Shown: positions 1 through 10,839 of the stretch, piece by piece | How the letters are laid out: each line of letters begins with the position of its first letter | Position numbering within the stretch: the stretch's first letter is position 1 | Assembly: GCF_050947875.1 (NCBI RefSeq) | Contig: NW_027460346.1 | Coordinates: 5,646,000-5,709,999 of the forward strand | Origin: Dermacentor variabilis | Taxonomy: Eukaryota; Arthropoda; Arachnida; Ixodida; Ixodidae | Direction of reading: 5' to 3' | Length of the DNA: 64,000 bases | Program-made: the position numbers and the translations under genes | The notes under the pieces: model-generated | What the model was told of the DNA's origin: nothing | Seen by the model: the letters and a program-made list of their open reading frames with translations, nothing else | Databases searched by the model: none

Positions 1-50
1 AATGCAGGAAAGTGACCGTTCCGCAATGCATTGCGCTTAATGTTCTCTCT

Positions 51-206
51 ATTTATCACGGGATTTAAGCCGTCTCTCGCACTGTTGCTTTAGGAGCCTG
101 CATGGGAACATTTCGGTTAGAGGCAGTATGACACTATGGAGCCTGGAACGCTTCAATGAATAACTTTCTACGAAGGATGTGATGAACCTACACAGAATAA
201 ACATAT
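51..206. repeat. Diverged direct repeat, copy A
   Basis: This stretch is similar in the same orientation to 3006-3155. Shared pieces include ATGAACCTACACAGAATAAA and CAGTATGAC. The two copies flank the decayed gypsy element at 207-2862. They differ at many positions and by small indels, so this is an old duplication and not a fresh target-site duplication. I recognise no coding content. Confidence 0.65.
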
Positions 207-244
207 TGTTACGGTGATGTTGGGAGTATAGAAGATTGTATTTG

Positions 245-305
<61 letters not shown>

Positions 306-401
306 GAGTCAGAGTAGTTAAGATGGCTGGCCACTAACAACACGCAGCAGCCAGCGTCCCCCGATCCTCTTCTTCCTCTCTTCTTTTATCCTTCCGTAAC
401 A
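207..401 (-). mobile_element. 3' LTR of Ty3/gypsy remnant (195 bp)
   Basis: The block is bounded by TGTTACGG at 207-214 and CCGTAACA at 394-401, the short inverted TG...CA ends expected of an LTR. On the - strand it follows directly after the pol remnant. No matching 5' LTR is present beyond the truncation near 2862. An (AT)n microsatellite at 246-303 makes up nearly a third of its length. The family is inferred from the adjacent pol homology. Confidence 0.6.
246..303. repeat. (AT)n microsatellite
   Basis: An uninterrupted run of about 29 AT dinucleotides lies inside the short LTR. It is probably length-variable. Confidence 0.97.
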
Positions 402-2862
402 GTACCCCCGGGTGGTGAAGCGCCGTCTCGGCGCATGGTAGGTGAAGAATTGCGAGCGAAGTATGGCTTCTGCCGCGAAACGTGGACGACGTCAACAGGC
501 GTCGAACCTGAGGATGCATCAAACTTTAGTGGCGCAATCTCGTAATTTACATCGTTAACTTGACGTAGGACTTCTTAAGGCCCTGTGTAGCGAGAGAAAA
601 GATTCTGGGAAAGGCCAACCCGACGACATGGTGACAAAAAGAGCACCCGAGCACCTGGCGCGAACTTGACATCGCGATGGCACTGGTCATAACGCTCTTT
701 TTGTATATGCTGCGAGGCTAATAAACGAGATCGGGCAGCTTGACGTGCCATGTGAGCGCGATTGATGATTTCACGAGCGTACTCTGTTGCAACACGTGGC
801 ACAGAAGGGAGGATGGTGTCAAAGGGCAATGTGGGGTCGCGACCATACAAAAGATATAAAAGGGTGAATATCCCGTGGTGACATGTCAGTATGCGCGAAC
901 GTCACGTAGGCCAGCGTGGCGTCCCAGTCGCGGTGATCGTTGGAGACGTACATCGACAGCACCTCTGTGATTGTTCGGTTGAGACGTTCCTTAAGACCGT
1001 TCGTTTGTGGGTGGTAGGCGGTGGACAGCTTGTGCTCAGTGGCACTAGAGAGGAGGAGGTCGTCGGCAACTCGAGACAAGAACGAGCGGCCGTGGTCTGT
1101 AAGTAACTGTCGAGGTGCACCGTGGTGGAGAATGACGTCGTGGAGGAGAAAATCGGCGACGTTTGGTTGCGCAACTAGTCGGCAACGCCTTCGTTATCGT
1201 GTAGCGTGTCGCGTAATCAGTAGCGACAGCGATCCACTTGTTCCCTCTAGTCGTCATCGGAAAAGGGCCAAGCAGGTCAAGGCCTACGCGAAAGACCGGT
1301 TCAGGGAACTTCAATTGCATGGAGTCGTCCGACAGGTGGCAAGGGAGGTTTCTCCCGGCGCTGACACAATTCGCAAGTTGCGACATAATGACGCACGGAA
1401 CGGTTGAGACCCGGCCAGAAGAACCGGCGTCGTACGCGGTCGTATGTACGCAAAACGCCAAGGTGTCCTGCCGTCGGTGCATCGTGAAGTTGTTCGAGAG
1501 CGACGGATCGCAGATGACGAGGAAGGACAAGGAGCAACTCAGGGCCGTCAAGGTTGATATTGCGGTGGTAGAGGATGCCGCCGTGCAGAACGAACATGCG
1601 TCACGTGGCGTCAGTGCTGCCAGATTGCACTCAGGCGATGATGGACTGTAAGGATTCGTCGCGTTGTTGTCCAGCGCGCATGTCGATCATGTCAGTAAAA
1701 GCCATTACGCAGGTCACCGGATCATGCGCAGCAGGATCCGGTAGCCTGGATCCGGGATCCACGGGATGACGAGAGACAGTCAGCGTCCTTGTGCAGACGT
1801 CCAGACTTATATAGTTGACAACAAACGAAAATTCCTGGAACCGCAAAGCCCAGCGACCAAGCGGTCCTGTCGGGTCCCGGTGGGAAGACAGCCAGCAGAG
1901 TGCGTGGCGGTCTGTAACGACCGAAAACGTGCAGCCGTACAAATATTGCCGGAACTTGGCGACAGCCCAAACTAAAGCCAAGCACTCCCGCTCGCTGATG
2001 GAGTAATTTCTTTCGGCAGGTGACAGCAGGCGACTGGCGTAAGCTATCACGCCCTCGGTACCATTCTGTTGTTGGGCGAGAACAGCGCCGATGCCATGGC
2101 CGCTTGCGTCAGTGTGGACTTCGGTCGGTGCAGATGAATCGAAGTGGGCAAGTATGGGAGGGGTGGTCAGAAAGCCGATGAGAGCGGCGAACGCGTGAGC
2201 CTGCTCCGGGCCCCATGAGAATGGCGTGTTCTTCTTTAGAAGATATGTCAAAGGCCGAGCAACGTCGGCGAAGTTTTTGACGAAACGGCGAAAGTAAGAA
2301 CACAGGCTGACGAAGCAGCGCACGTCAGAAGCGGAACGTGGCACAGGGAAACTACGTACGGCGCGAAATTTTTCCGGATCTGGTTGGACACCGGATGCGT
2401 CAACGAGGTGTCCCAACACGGTAATCTCACGGCACCCGAATTGACACTTCGTGGAGTTCAGTTGGAGGCCGGCTTTTCGGAAGACCGCAAGAATGGCAGG
2501 GAGTCGGGTAAGGTGGCTGCCGATTGTGGGAGAAAAACGATAACGGTCGTCAAGGTAACAGAGACAGGTGGTCCATTTGTAACCTCGCAGAAGAGTCCAT
2601 CATACGTTCAAATGTCGCAGGAGCATTGCATAGGTCAAAGGGCATGACTTTGAACTGATATAAGCTATCCGGCGTGATGAAGGCCGTTTTTTCGCGGTCC
2701 ATTTCATCAACTGAAATCTGCCAGTAGCTGGATCGAAGATCCATGGACGATAAGTATTTAGCTCCGTGGAAGCAGCCCAAGGCGTCATCGATGCGTGGTA
2801 GTGGGTAGATGTCTTTTCGCGTGATCTTGTTTAAGCGGCGATAATTGACGCAATTGACGCAC
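402..2862 (-). mobile_element. Decayed Ty3/gypsy pol (RT-RNaseH-integrase)
   Basis: The - strand carries remnants in the usual Ty3/gypsy order. Reading from high to low coordinates, the RT core is at about 2550-2860 (YRRLNKIT, MDLRSSYWQI, MPFDLCNAPATFERMMD). RT/RNase H follows at about 1800-2420 (MLGHLVDASGVQPDPEK, VHTDASGHGIGAVLAQ, SISERECLALVWAV, VVTDRHALCWL). The HHCC integrase zinc motif is at about 1310-1560, ending CELCQRR, and the integrase core at about 580-1300 (DLLGPFPMTTRGNKW, TAYHPQTNGLKERLNR, MYGRDPTLPFD). Frames shift repeatedly, so no functional polyprotein remains. The 5' end, including gag and protease, is lost at about 2862, where the RT motif stops abruptly. Confidence 0.9.
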
Positions 2863-2877
2863 CTATATATACTGTGG

Positions 2878-2995
2878 CGAGGAAAGCATATGTCGCCTTG
2901 AAGAAGACAAGTCCACTTGTCGAAACGTTGGCTCCTGCATTCACCTTGTTCACGTTTTGCTCACCGTCTTGAATTGCCATCTCCCGCATTCCCCG
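2878..2995 (+). other. Hairpin resembling a hammerhead-like retroelement tail
   Basis: GACAAG-TCCA-CTTGTC forms a perfect 6-bp stem. It is followed at once by GAAACG and preceded by CTTGAAGA. The order (CUGANGA-like, stem II, GAAAC) recalls hammerhead ribozymes in Penelope-like element termini, but the first core base differs (UUGAAGA). The pieces are visible in the sequence; the ribozyme reading is inference. It could simply be a repeat tail. Confidence 0.3.
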
Positions 2996-3005
2996 TCTTT
3001 TCTCA

Positions 3006-3155
3006 CTATTTTCTGGGAATTCAAAGTCCTTGTCTCGTGCAGTTGTTTTAAGAGTCTGGGAAACATTTCAATTAGCCGCAGTATGACGCCCTGGAAACCT
3101 TCAATGAGAGACTTTCTACAAAGGCTGTAATGAACCTACACAGAATAAATATGTA
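3006..3155. repeat. Diverged direct repeat, copy B
   Basis: This is the partner of 51-206. It keeps ATGAACCTACACAGAATAAA and the TTCAATGA-GACTTTCTAC block. It lies just outside the truncated end of the gypsy remnant. Confidence 0.65.
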
Positions 3156-3825
3156 TCGCTCGCCACTCAAAACATTGCTTCTTGCATCAAATAAATATAA
3201 ACACGGTGCCCAGCATTGTTTACTGAGGATACCGAGGGAAAACAACTAACGGCCGTGTATAACGCGTAAAGAATGGGAGAAGGCGAGTATTCAGTAACTG
3301 TTTTCAGAGTACACAAGCAACCTACACAGCTGAAATTTTCAGCACACGTCATCAAAGAGTGGCCCTCATTTTTTCAAGACATGAAATATCTGCTGTTTTT
3401 GCTCCTGCTGGGAAACAAGTAATAGTGTAGATCTTTTTTGGACACAGCCTGAAAATTACATCGATAAAATCAGAAGTGACACGTGCCTTTAAATAAAGTC
3501 GTCAGTGTTCTATTGGTATTGAAATGGTTCTGCACGTTCGACCAAGGTCAGTTTCACAAACATATCTACGATAAGTCAGGATTGCACAATGAATAACTTC
3601 GACATGTAGACCTGTAAGAGAGATTGAGACTGCAACGCATGAGGACTATCTTGGCGTAGATTCAATAGTTACAGCATTTGATAATCCAACGATTTCATGC
3701 CGTAAGGCACACCAGTCGTTAGGCGCGTGGCTGATTATAAAGAGGTATAGAGCTCAGCGGGTTTAGGGGAACAGCGGGTCCAGCGGGCGAGCGGAGACGC
3801 TACTGCGCAAGTACGGTGGGCTGAG
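3156..3825. other. Unassigned intergenic DNA
   Basis: AT-rich sequence with only short open frames. I see no domain, RNA gene or clear repeat. Confidence 0.6.
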
Positions 3826-3975
3826 GCGGCCAGCGTCATGGTTACGGAGCGGGCTGCCCGCCAGGGTTGCGAGATTGGGCTATTCATAATCAAATTGGGC
3901 TACTTTTTATGCAGGTTGGCGTCGAAAATTCTGAGTTGGTTACATGACTATATTTGGGCTATTTTTGTCTTAAGA
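3826..3975. repeat. Repeat arm with GCCAGGGTTGCGAGAT motif
   Basis: It contains GCCAGGGTTGCGAGAT followed by GGGCTATT and GGGCTACT blocks. The reverse complement of about 6640-6795 holds a similar series (GGCAGGGTTGCCAGAT, then repeated GTAGCCC/TAGCC). The pair could be opposite-facing copies of one dispersed repeat or the diverged ends of a 2.9-kb non-autonomous element. I cannot separate these. Confidence 0.35.
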
Positions 3976-4448
3976 CTTCCGTGTCCCGAGATCCACGTCA
4001 GCACTGACAAACTCGGGAACGCCGGTTTATGAAAACCCAAAGATCATTGTCTTTAAGCAATGTCGGCGCTGGATAGCGTTAAGTCATGGCTGTCATGTTT
4101 ATGCGTCATTCCAGCGCTCTCTTCGTCTTGTTTTGGGTTCGGCGCCATCTGCTGCCGGTTCACGCGCGATTCAGTAAGAAAAGCAATGGGGCTGTCCAGT
4201 ACGTGTTCCGTGGCGGCTGCTATACAGCAAACCATTATGCGGACTTACGCAACAGCTCAAGCGTACGCACGCATGTGGTGGCGCGTCATTTTCACCCGTG
4301 GTCCTTCATTGTTTATCAAGAGTTCTTCAAAGCCTACTGCTTGGTTTTCCCGCAAATCACCGCGCTATTTATTTAGCCAGTAACCTTAAGAAAAAAATCC
4401 TCAAGTCCCTTTAAACGAGAAACGCGACGGTTCGAGCCTTTACGTTCA
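3976..4448. other. Unassigned DNA
   Basis: Short frames overlap here on the + strand, but none shows a recognisable domain or clear coding bias. Nothing further is supported. Confidence 0.5.
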
Positions 4449-4591
4449 GTGCGCTCCGGAGGCAGCCAGCGACGTCTAAAGGTAGCTGCTGGGTTCGAAA
4501 TAAGAGGCGTGGGCACGCAGCGGCCGACGCATCTAATCTCGGGCCCAGTCACTATCGTTAGACGTTGCTGGCTGGCTGCGGAGGCGGCCAC
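4449..4591. repeat. Imperfect palindrome (foldback)
   Basis: The left arm (GGAGGCAGCCAGCGACGTCT...) pairs with the right arm (...AGACGTTGCTGGCTGGCTGC). Because of this symmetry both strands encode similar peptides: the + strand has LKVAAGFEIRGVG and the - strand LTIVTGPEIRCVG. These frames are a by-product of the palindrome and not genes. Confidence 0.7.
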
Positions 4592-6081
4592 CGTTCGTGC
4601 ACTCTACACAAGGGTGAAGCGCACTGTACATGCTCAACGAAGCGCAGTAGTCCGGACAGTCGATCAAAACAAAATATTCTGCTCCAGTATCACCAAGCAT
4701 CGCCAAGTTGTGGGCTAGCATCAGGAATCCAAAAAAAAAATAGTAATACAGTGCCGGAAATCCAATGTTCCCCCTGCTGTCTGAGTTTGCTTTGTCCCTA
4801 CTTGCGCTGCCTCTTTCGAGCGCAGCTGTAGAAAGCGTGTTGTTCAGCCAGGTTTCGTTGACAAAGAATGATCTGAGAAACGGCATGTCGAATGAGACAC
4901 TGCGTTAAGTTTGGTCTGGCAGAGAGTGGGGACTGCTGCAAAAATTTTCAGCCAGATGAACAGTTTCTGTCGCGTTTCAACTCTGCACTTCTATATGGTC
5001 CAAGTGGCAGTAGGAGTTAACTCAACTGGGGCTAGATTGTATATTTAATCCGTTTGCTTAAATCTCCAATGTGAGAATTAACTGGGATTCTGCGCAATGT
5101 TTCTTTTTTTCGTTGTTTGTTTTAGTCAAGCAGCTTCGTATTACGGGAAAGTTGCGATTGTTTCATGATACCTTTTGAGCGTTGCGTATTATTACACTGA
5201 TAAGCTCTGTAGATATATGAAAAGGATGTTCGTTCACAGTGAAGATGGCAAGGAAAATCACCAAAGGTCGGTGAGTGATTGCCTTGCCAGCGTCAGGGTG
5301 AGAACTCGTTGATTTTCATACCGTACTCCTGCGGCAATTTTTTTCCCTTTAAACTATCAGTGCACGAGTAAATGCGATAATGGTTTACGTTTAACGTGCA
5401 CGTACTTTATGAGCATTGTAATTCCTCTTTATTTGTCTTACTATTCATTACATTGTACTTTGCTCACGCGTATTTTCTAGATGTGATGAAAAGAAAAAAA
5501 TTGCGTTAGATATATACATAATAGGTGTTTGTGGTACTATTACGTGCATACGTTATTTTTGCCACGTCGCAGTGTTGGTTGGGCAAAGAGTTCTCGCCAG
5601 TTTGCAAAGGTGTATATAGTGTTCTACTGACTTCCTATTCTGATGCACAGTGCTTGAATTCGTTAGACAAAAGCGTTTGGGCTTTACTTCGTGACAGCCA
5701 TGCGCGACCCATAAAATAGATTTTGTGCGTTGCCTAGTGGAATTACATTTCTTTATTTTAAAAAAATTGCACTCGAAGCACGGTACATAGCCTCCCTAAG
5801 AAAATTGGTAACAACCGCATTCATGCCGGCATTCACAGAAACTTAAGTACAGGTTTTTCATATTGCAGAATCTTGTCAGAGAAATCCTGTTTAAATATTG
5901 CGCAGTTCAACTCTTTTCGATATTAATCTCACCTGAATTATTGCCAGCGCCGTAATTAATTCAAGTGGCAATTAAAACTATAAAGTTTAATTCACCTTTT
6001 TTTCTAATGGGCCAGCAGGTCGTTCTGTTTGTTCCCACTCAGAGACGAATTGCAGTCACAACTGCCGCTTCTTCGCACAAG
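4592..6081. other. Unassigned AT-rich DNA
   Basis: No recognisable coding or RNA gene. Only short open frames and A/T-rich stretches are visible. Confidence 0.6.
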
Positions 6082-6118
6082 GAAAATGCGTGAAGGTTGA
6101 AACCTTCACGCATTTTCT
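6082..6118. repeat. Near-perfect hairpin
   Basis: GAAAATGCGTGAAGGTT is followed after one base by its reverse complement, giving a 17-bp stem. There is no T-run behind it, and a bacterial-type terminator is not expected in this genome. Confidence 0.8.
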
Positions 6119-6186
6119 CTCGAGTTCAATGTGCCTCCAAGCGGCAGCATTCGCTAACTCAGCGTCGAGCTGCTTTTGAGTAAATT

Positions 6187-6470
6187 GAGAGAGAAAGAGA
6201 GAGAGCTGGAGGGACATAATATGTTTATTTTATAAATCAAGCCCATAGGAAAGGCATCCCTATATTAATGCCTTGAGTTCGGGCCACCTCTTGGGCACTC
6301 GATCGTGACCAGCCGAATCTGATCTTCGAAGTTGGAGCTGGCAATATGTTGCCCGACTCTTACAGAAGAATGCCTCGGGTAAAGTGAGGCGTGAACTAAA
6401 GTTAGCTCCGAACGTGGCTCAGTAAATACCACTAACGCCATGAGTAAATCGGAAAAGAAATTATTCGGTT
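6187..6470 (-). mobile_element. Possible retroelement 3' end
   Basis: On the - strand an open stretch of at least 58 codons ends with QIRLVTIECPRGGPNSRH and a stop. It is followed by a short tail running into a (CT)n/(GA)n simple repeat at 6187-6208. A coding end close to a simple-repeat tail suggests a 5'-truncated non-LTR insertion, but I do not recognise the family securely. Confidence 0.3.
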
Positions 6471-6639
6471 CATTGTAACCCTAAGTGGGTGTCTAAACCC
6501 ACGTCTGAGTGGAAACTCTCACTAGAATTCTTTACTCAGATCTTGAGGCCAATGTTGTGTTGGTTGCATGTGGCGGTAGCAATATTAGAGCGGGGAAAAA
6601 TACACGGGGAGATTTGGACACCCTCTACACCATCTAAAA
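6471..6639. other. Unassigned DNA
   Basis: No supported feature is seen before the repeat arm that starts near 6640. Confidence 0.4.
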
Positions 6640-6795
6640 GACAACTGCAGAACATCATCAAGCGTTTTGGCAATGTTCTTGGCTACTTTTCGCTCATGAA
6701 AAATTAGGGTTCGGCTATTTTTGGGCTACATTATGAGATCATTTTGCTGTTTTTTATTGGGAACATCTGGCAACCCTGCCGCTCTCTCGCATTTC
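6640..6795. repeat. Repeat arm, inverted relative to 3826-3975
   Basis: In reverse complement this reads GGCAGGGTTGCCAGAT followed by TAGCCC/TAGCC blocks, like 3826-3975. It lies directly upstream of the SANT-like reading frame. Confidence 0.35.
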
Positions 6796-6832
6796 CTCCC
6801 CAGCGGAACGCGCGCTGCGTACCAGCGTTTCT

Positions 6833-7213
6833 GTGAAACGAACATCATTCTATGGAAACATGACGACCAGCCGCACGAACAGCGGCAGGTCGTGGGCGCC
6901 GTGTTCACACGCGGCGCTGGCTCGCCCGCAGGCGAAAAAGCCTCGAAGGTGTTTCACCACTGAAGAGGATCTCTGTATTCTGTCAGAGTATAGTCTAGGC
7001 CCTATAGTTAGAGGTTTCAGCAAGGAGGCCGTTTGGCGACGATTTGAAGTGAATGACAGCGATCGAGAACCTGAAGCGAGCTTTACTGATATTTTCATAG
7101 TAATTCCAAGCTTGTTCGACAGGTGGCGCAGCAAAGCGCTCCGCTACGAAGACCCTGACGGACTCCGCGAAAAAATGAAGCATCGTGCTGGCAATCCTGT
7201 AACCTGGCAATAA
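6833..7213 (+). pseudogene. Myb/SANT-like DNA-binding fragment
   Basis: A 126-residue open frame contains a basic stretch followed by RRCFTTEEDLCILSEYSLG, the start of a Myb/SANT- or MADF-like helix bundle. It later has SLFDRWRSKALRYEDPDG, reminiscent of the final helix in transposon-linked Myb/SANT proteins. The tryptophan and spacing pattern in the middle is poor, which suggests an internal frame disruption. No neighbouring transposase is visible. It may be a remnant of a DNA-transposon accessory protein or of a host MSANTD-type gene. Upstream sequence is repeat, and downstream after 7213 is a SINE. The DNA-binding role is inferred from domain resemblance only. Confidence 0.4.
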
Positions 7214-7478
7214 TGGGTGATACTTAATGCATCAAAAGTGTTCCAAATAAATGTATTCTTTGCCCAGCTAAGACTTACAACACTTGTTTGTGGGCAGACC
7301 GTTTGTTTTACTCGCCTAAACAACGACTAGCTAGCTGAAACCATCGACACACCTTAAAGCCTAAATCACCACTAAATTTCATTATGGAAGAGCTCAATGT
7401 TCTTTCAATGAATTTGCTTCGAGATTCAGAGTGGACATTTATATAAGCAGTAACAACAGATTTGGGCAAGTAAACTAT

Positions 7479-7740
7479 AACGATGCTTCCAACCTGCCGT
7501 GGTTGCAAAGTCGTTATGGTGTTGGGCTGCTGAGCACGAGGTCGCGGGCTCGAATCCTGGCCACGGCGGCCGCATTTCGAGGGGGGCGAAATGCAAAAAC
7601 ACGCGTGTGCTTATATTTATGTGTACGTTAAAGAACCCCAGGTAGTCAAAGTTTCCGGAGTCCTCCACTATGGCGTGCCTCATAATCAAAAAGTGGTTTG
7701 GCACGTAAAACCCCATAACTTCTTTTAACGATGTTTCCAA
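7479..7740 (+). mobile_element. Ruka-like tRNA-derived SINE with 14-bp TSD
   Basis: The SINE body spans 7493-7726. Its tRNA-like head has an A-box region (GTGGTTGCAAAGTCG, diverged) and a B-box region (GGTCGCGGGCTCGAATCC). The tRNA-unrelated body has GTTAAAGAACCCCAGGTAG and ends GGCACGTAAAACCCCATAA. Flanks AACGATGCTTCCAA (7479-7492) and AACGATGTTTCCAA (7727-7740) form a target-site duplication with one mismatch. The name comes from resemblance to the Ruka SINE of Rhipicephalus ticks. Confidence 0.9.
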
Positions 7741-7912
7741 GTGTACAAAGCCCAATTATTACTTATGTCGTAAAGTTACGTGCGCGGAGTAAATGACGCA
7801 GACGCATACACACGAAAAAGAAAGCAATGTTCATGAAATTTATTTCACTTAAACTTCACGCCATCCTCAGCTCACTGACGGTGGTCGTTGTGTGCCGCTG
7901 AGAACGTTTTCT
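7741..7912. other. Short spacer
   Basis: A/T-rich spacer between the SINE and the LRR-type gene. No feature is seen. Confidence 0.5.
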
Positions 7913-9667
7913 TTAGTTGCGATTCCTCGGCCTTGCCACACCAATGTATGACGTGGTGCAACAGTAGCGGCCAAGGCAGGGGCTGTCGGTCAGAAGCTGG
8001 TCTTGCCAACGAAGCCTCTTGCCATTAGGCAGAATGTTCACAACTGCGTGGCGCTGGCTTATCCACGACATAGCCTTCAGCGAGGAGCTGGCAGCCAGGT
8101 AGTGCACGTGAACCTATTGCAGGAGCGGCAACTCTTCCACCAAGCCTGCGATGACATTCGACACTGCGGAATCCGCTACGTGAGCTCCGGTCAGGAGGCA
8201 CAATCTGCGTAGCGTCTTAGCTGCAGCGAGTCTAGCAATGAAGAAAGGGTTTTGCCCAAGCTTCAGGTGGCGTGCTTGTATGGTCAGCGTAGAGAGCCGT
8301 TCATTGGCGGAGAAGAGATTGCTAGGCCCGAAGTAGAAGACAGACCCAGCGTCGCTCACGAGGCTATCGAGGCTGAAGCGAATGTCACTGACATGACATC
8401 CAGGTAGGAACTTGAAGGACAGGATTTTCGCCGTTTCACTGATGCTCAGCCGCCAAAGCCTGGTCTTCGCGTGCAGGCACTCGAAGTCACGCCCTGTGAA
8501 CATCAAAGCCACTTTGCAGTCTGGGCACGGAAGAGTCTCGTTGTTGCTGACGTCCAGCTCCTCGAGGAAGCGGCAGCTTTGCGCCAGGCACTGAAGCGAG
8601 TCTTCACAATTCACGGCGCACGGTGGAAGGGCCAGCGAGCGCAGATGTGACAGCGCAGGGCCCACGACTGAGCAGAAGTTGCAGCCGAGCCAGAAGTGGC
8701 TCTTTGTCAGGCTGAGCTCGGAGATGGTAGCGAGGCACGTTTGGAGGAACTCCTGCATTTGTTTCAGGAAGTCGGCAGCTCAGGAGTCGCTCGAACCGGA
8801 TCTGTCGCGGTGACGGTAGCAAAAATAATGAGAGGGATCTGACATCGCTCCAGTGCTCCGCGTGCTTAGCGGCTCTGAGGAAGCGGCTAGAGGCTTCCGA
8901 ATCGGCTTCCACGGCCACGACAGCGCGGCGTACTCCCTGAAGCAACGCTCTCTGCTCACGGACGTCGTCAAATCGGACAAAGTTGTACGAGGCTTCGGGT
9001 GAGAGCAGGCCTGTGGGCGGAGGTGCCCGCTCGCAAGTGTAAAGGAAGCTGCGCAGACCGGGCCTGGGCGTCTGCAGCCTGATATTGGCGTCACCCATCT
9101 GCATTCCTACAACGTCCTTACGTATGGCGTGAATGTGCAGACTCTGAAGGTCCTGGCAATCATTCAAGACGCCCTCCAAAAAGTCGGCTGTCAGAGGCGT
9201 CGCTACAACTTCGACGTACATGTACTCTAGGTTTATCGTCTGCGGCTGGCATTGCGTACTTGTGCCCGCCACAGCGTCTTTCTCTAGCCACGACTCATAG
9301 TGGGAGTCCTCGTAGAGAGACCACTCTAGCTTCATCTTCGTGAGGCTTTGTGACAGTATTCGAAAAAGCGCCGGAGGCTCGGCGATGCAGTTCCGAACGC
9401 ACAGCTCCACGAGGTTCTCACAGCAGGCGACAAATGCTAGAAGAACCTCGGAGGCCATCGTCAGGCAGATGGTGAACTTCAGTTGCAGGACGTCCTTAGT
9501 GTTTACCTTCTCGCAGTATGCATTAAGCGTCCACTCATCCGTGTCGGAAGTAAACGCTACCGTCTCGACGACCCGCTTGCAGTCAGCGACTCCTTTAAGC
9601 TCAGTTGCTGCCTCGGTGAGAGCGAGGCGGCATGCGCCATCCAGGAGTTCGAATATCGATTCTCACG
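7913..9667 (-). pseudogene. Leucine-rich-repeat (F-box/LRR-like) gene with frameshift
   Basis: On the - strand a long coding stretch runs from about 9667 (after an in-frame stop) through Met at 9458 to about 8790, then continues one frame over from about 8780 to 8114. It has repeated LRR-type segments: NLVELCVRNC, LQSLHIHAI, VRSLSLFLL, ISELSLTKS, LRSLALPPC, LEELDVSNN, LRRLCLL. The frame switch falls near 8775-8785, where FERLLSC leads into DFLKQMQEFLQTC by a one-base offset. A stop at 8114 is followed in another frame by HYLAASSSLKAMSWISQRH. The likely parent is an F-box/LRR-type protein (substrate recognition in ubiquitin ligases), but I see no F-box upstream. A sequencing error at the frameshift is possible, yet the second break favours a pseudogene. 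No introns are evident, so a retrocopy is also possible. Confidence 0.6.
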
Positions 9668-10774
9668 CTGCACGCGGGAGTCCACTGATTAGCTCAGCAT
9701 CGGCGGATGGTTGTGGCATAGTGAATCACTTCGTTCACTACCTTGACGGTTGCCTTGGCTCGTGTATGGGATTTTTTGCTATTCGTAACAGGCCTGGTCA
9801 AACACGTTTTGAAAGAACCGCAACGGGGGGCGGAGTCATGTGCTCCACATGAAGTCTTAGTTCCAGTTGCTAGCCTTTCGTTGCAAGAAAACACTTCCCA
9901 AGAAGACGAGGCCTGTTGTGAAATAATCTCTTTTAGAATCACTGCCGACTTGCTGCTGACGATAGAAAATGTGAATGGACAGGGTGCTTATGGTGCCTTA
10001 GGTGAAACATCGCCAAGCTAACTTATTAGGAACTCTCCTGTCGTTAATATGCGCACACGTTTCATTAGGCTTACGGACGGCCCAATAACTGAACTATGCC
10101 ACAATATAGACGCAAAAGGCGCTCATATTTAGCGCTTCTGGTTAGTTTAGAGGAAGAAAATGCTGATTTCACGATTAATTGACATTCAACAATAACGAGA
10201 GCGCAGCCTAGGGACAACTTGCACTGAGGCGGAAGCCATGGGCCCTGCAACATTTGACCACGGTATTTCTCGGCCTAAGTAGCGAACACAAGCCACATAA
10301 ACCCAATAGCGTAGGCAGCGTAAGTAGTGAGAACAACTTTATGTAAGTAAAACATTTACGTTTGCTTGCAAGTGAAATTGTAAATACTTTTTTTTTTAAA
10401 TTATGCTGTAACATCATTGACATGTACCAACTTCCTATACAGAAGAAATGTCCTTATGTGGAAATGGTGTAACTCTGCGTGCGAGCGCATCTTCTGTTGC
10501 TCAGGGGTTTAGAGGGATCAGCCTCGTCTCACTCCCATACCCGAGGATATAACCCCTCTAATCCAGTAAATTAAGCCTCCGTTTCACGGCAAGAGCAACG
10601 AAAAGTATGGAAAGGATAATATTAGCAGCGCATCTTGCCTCCCCCCTCTCCCCCCCCCCCACTTCTATATCTATATACACTTCCAGGACCGCTGACGGGT
10701 ATAATGTTGTTTTTCCTCAGTGACCTGGCGCAACCCACTTTAGGGTATCAGCCATGAATCGTGCGGTGCAAGGG
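9668..10774. other. Unassigned DNA with C-rich tract
   Basis: No coding or RNA gene is recognised. A C-rich tract lies at about 10639-10662 and a T-run near 10389. Confidence 0.55.
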
Positions 10775-10839
10775 TTAAAAAAATACGAATACTAATTTTG
10801 AGGAGTATGATTTCAATAAAATCTGGTAATTTGAACTTG

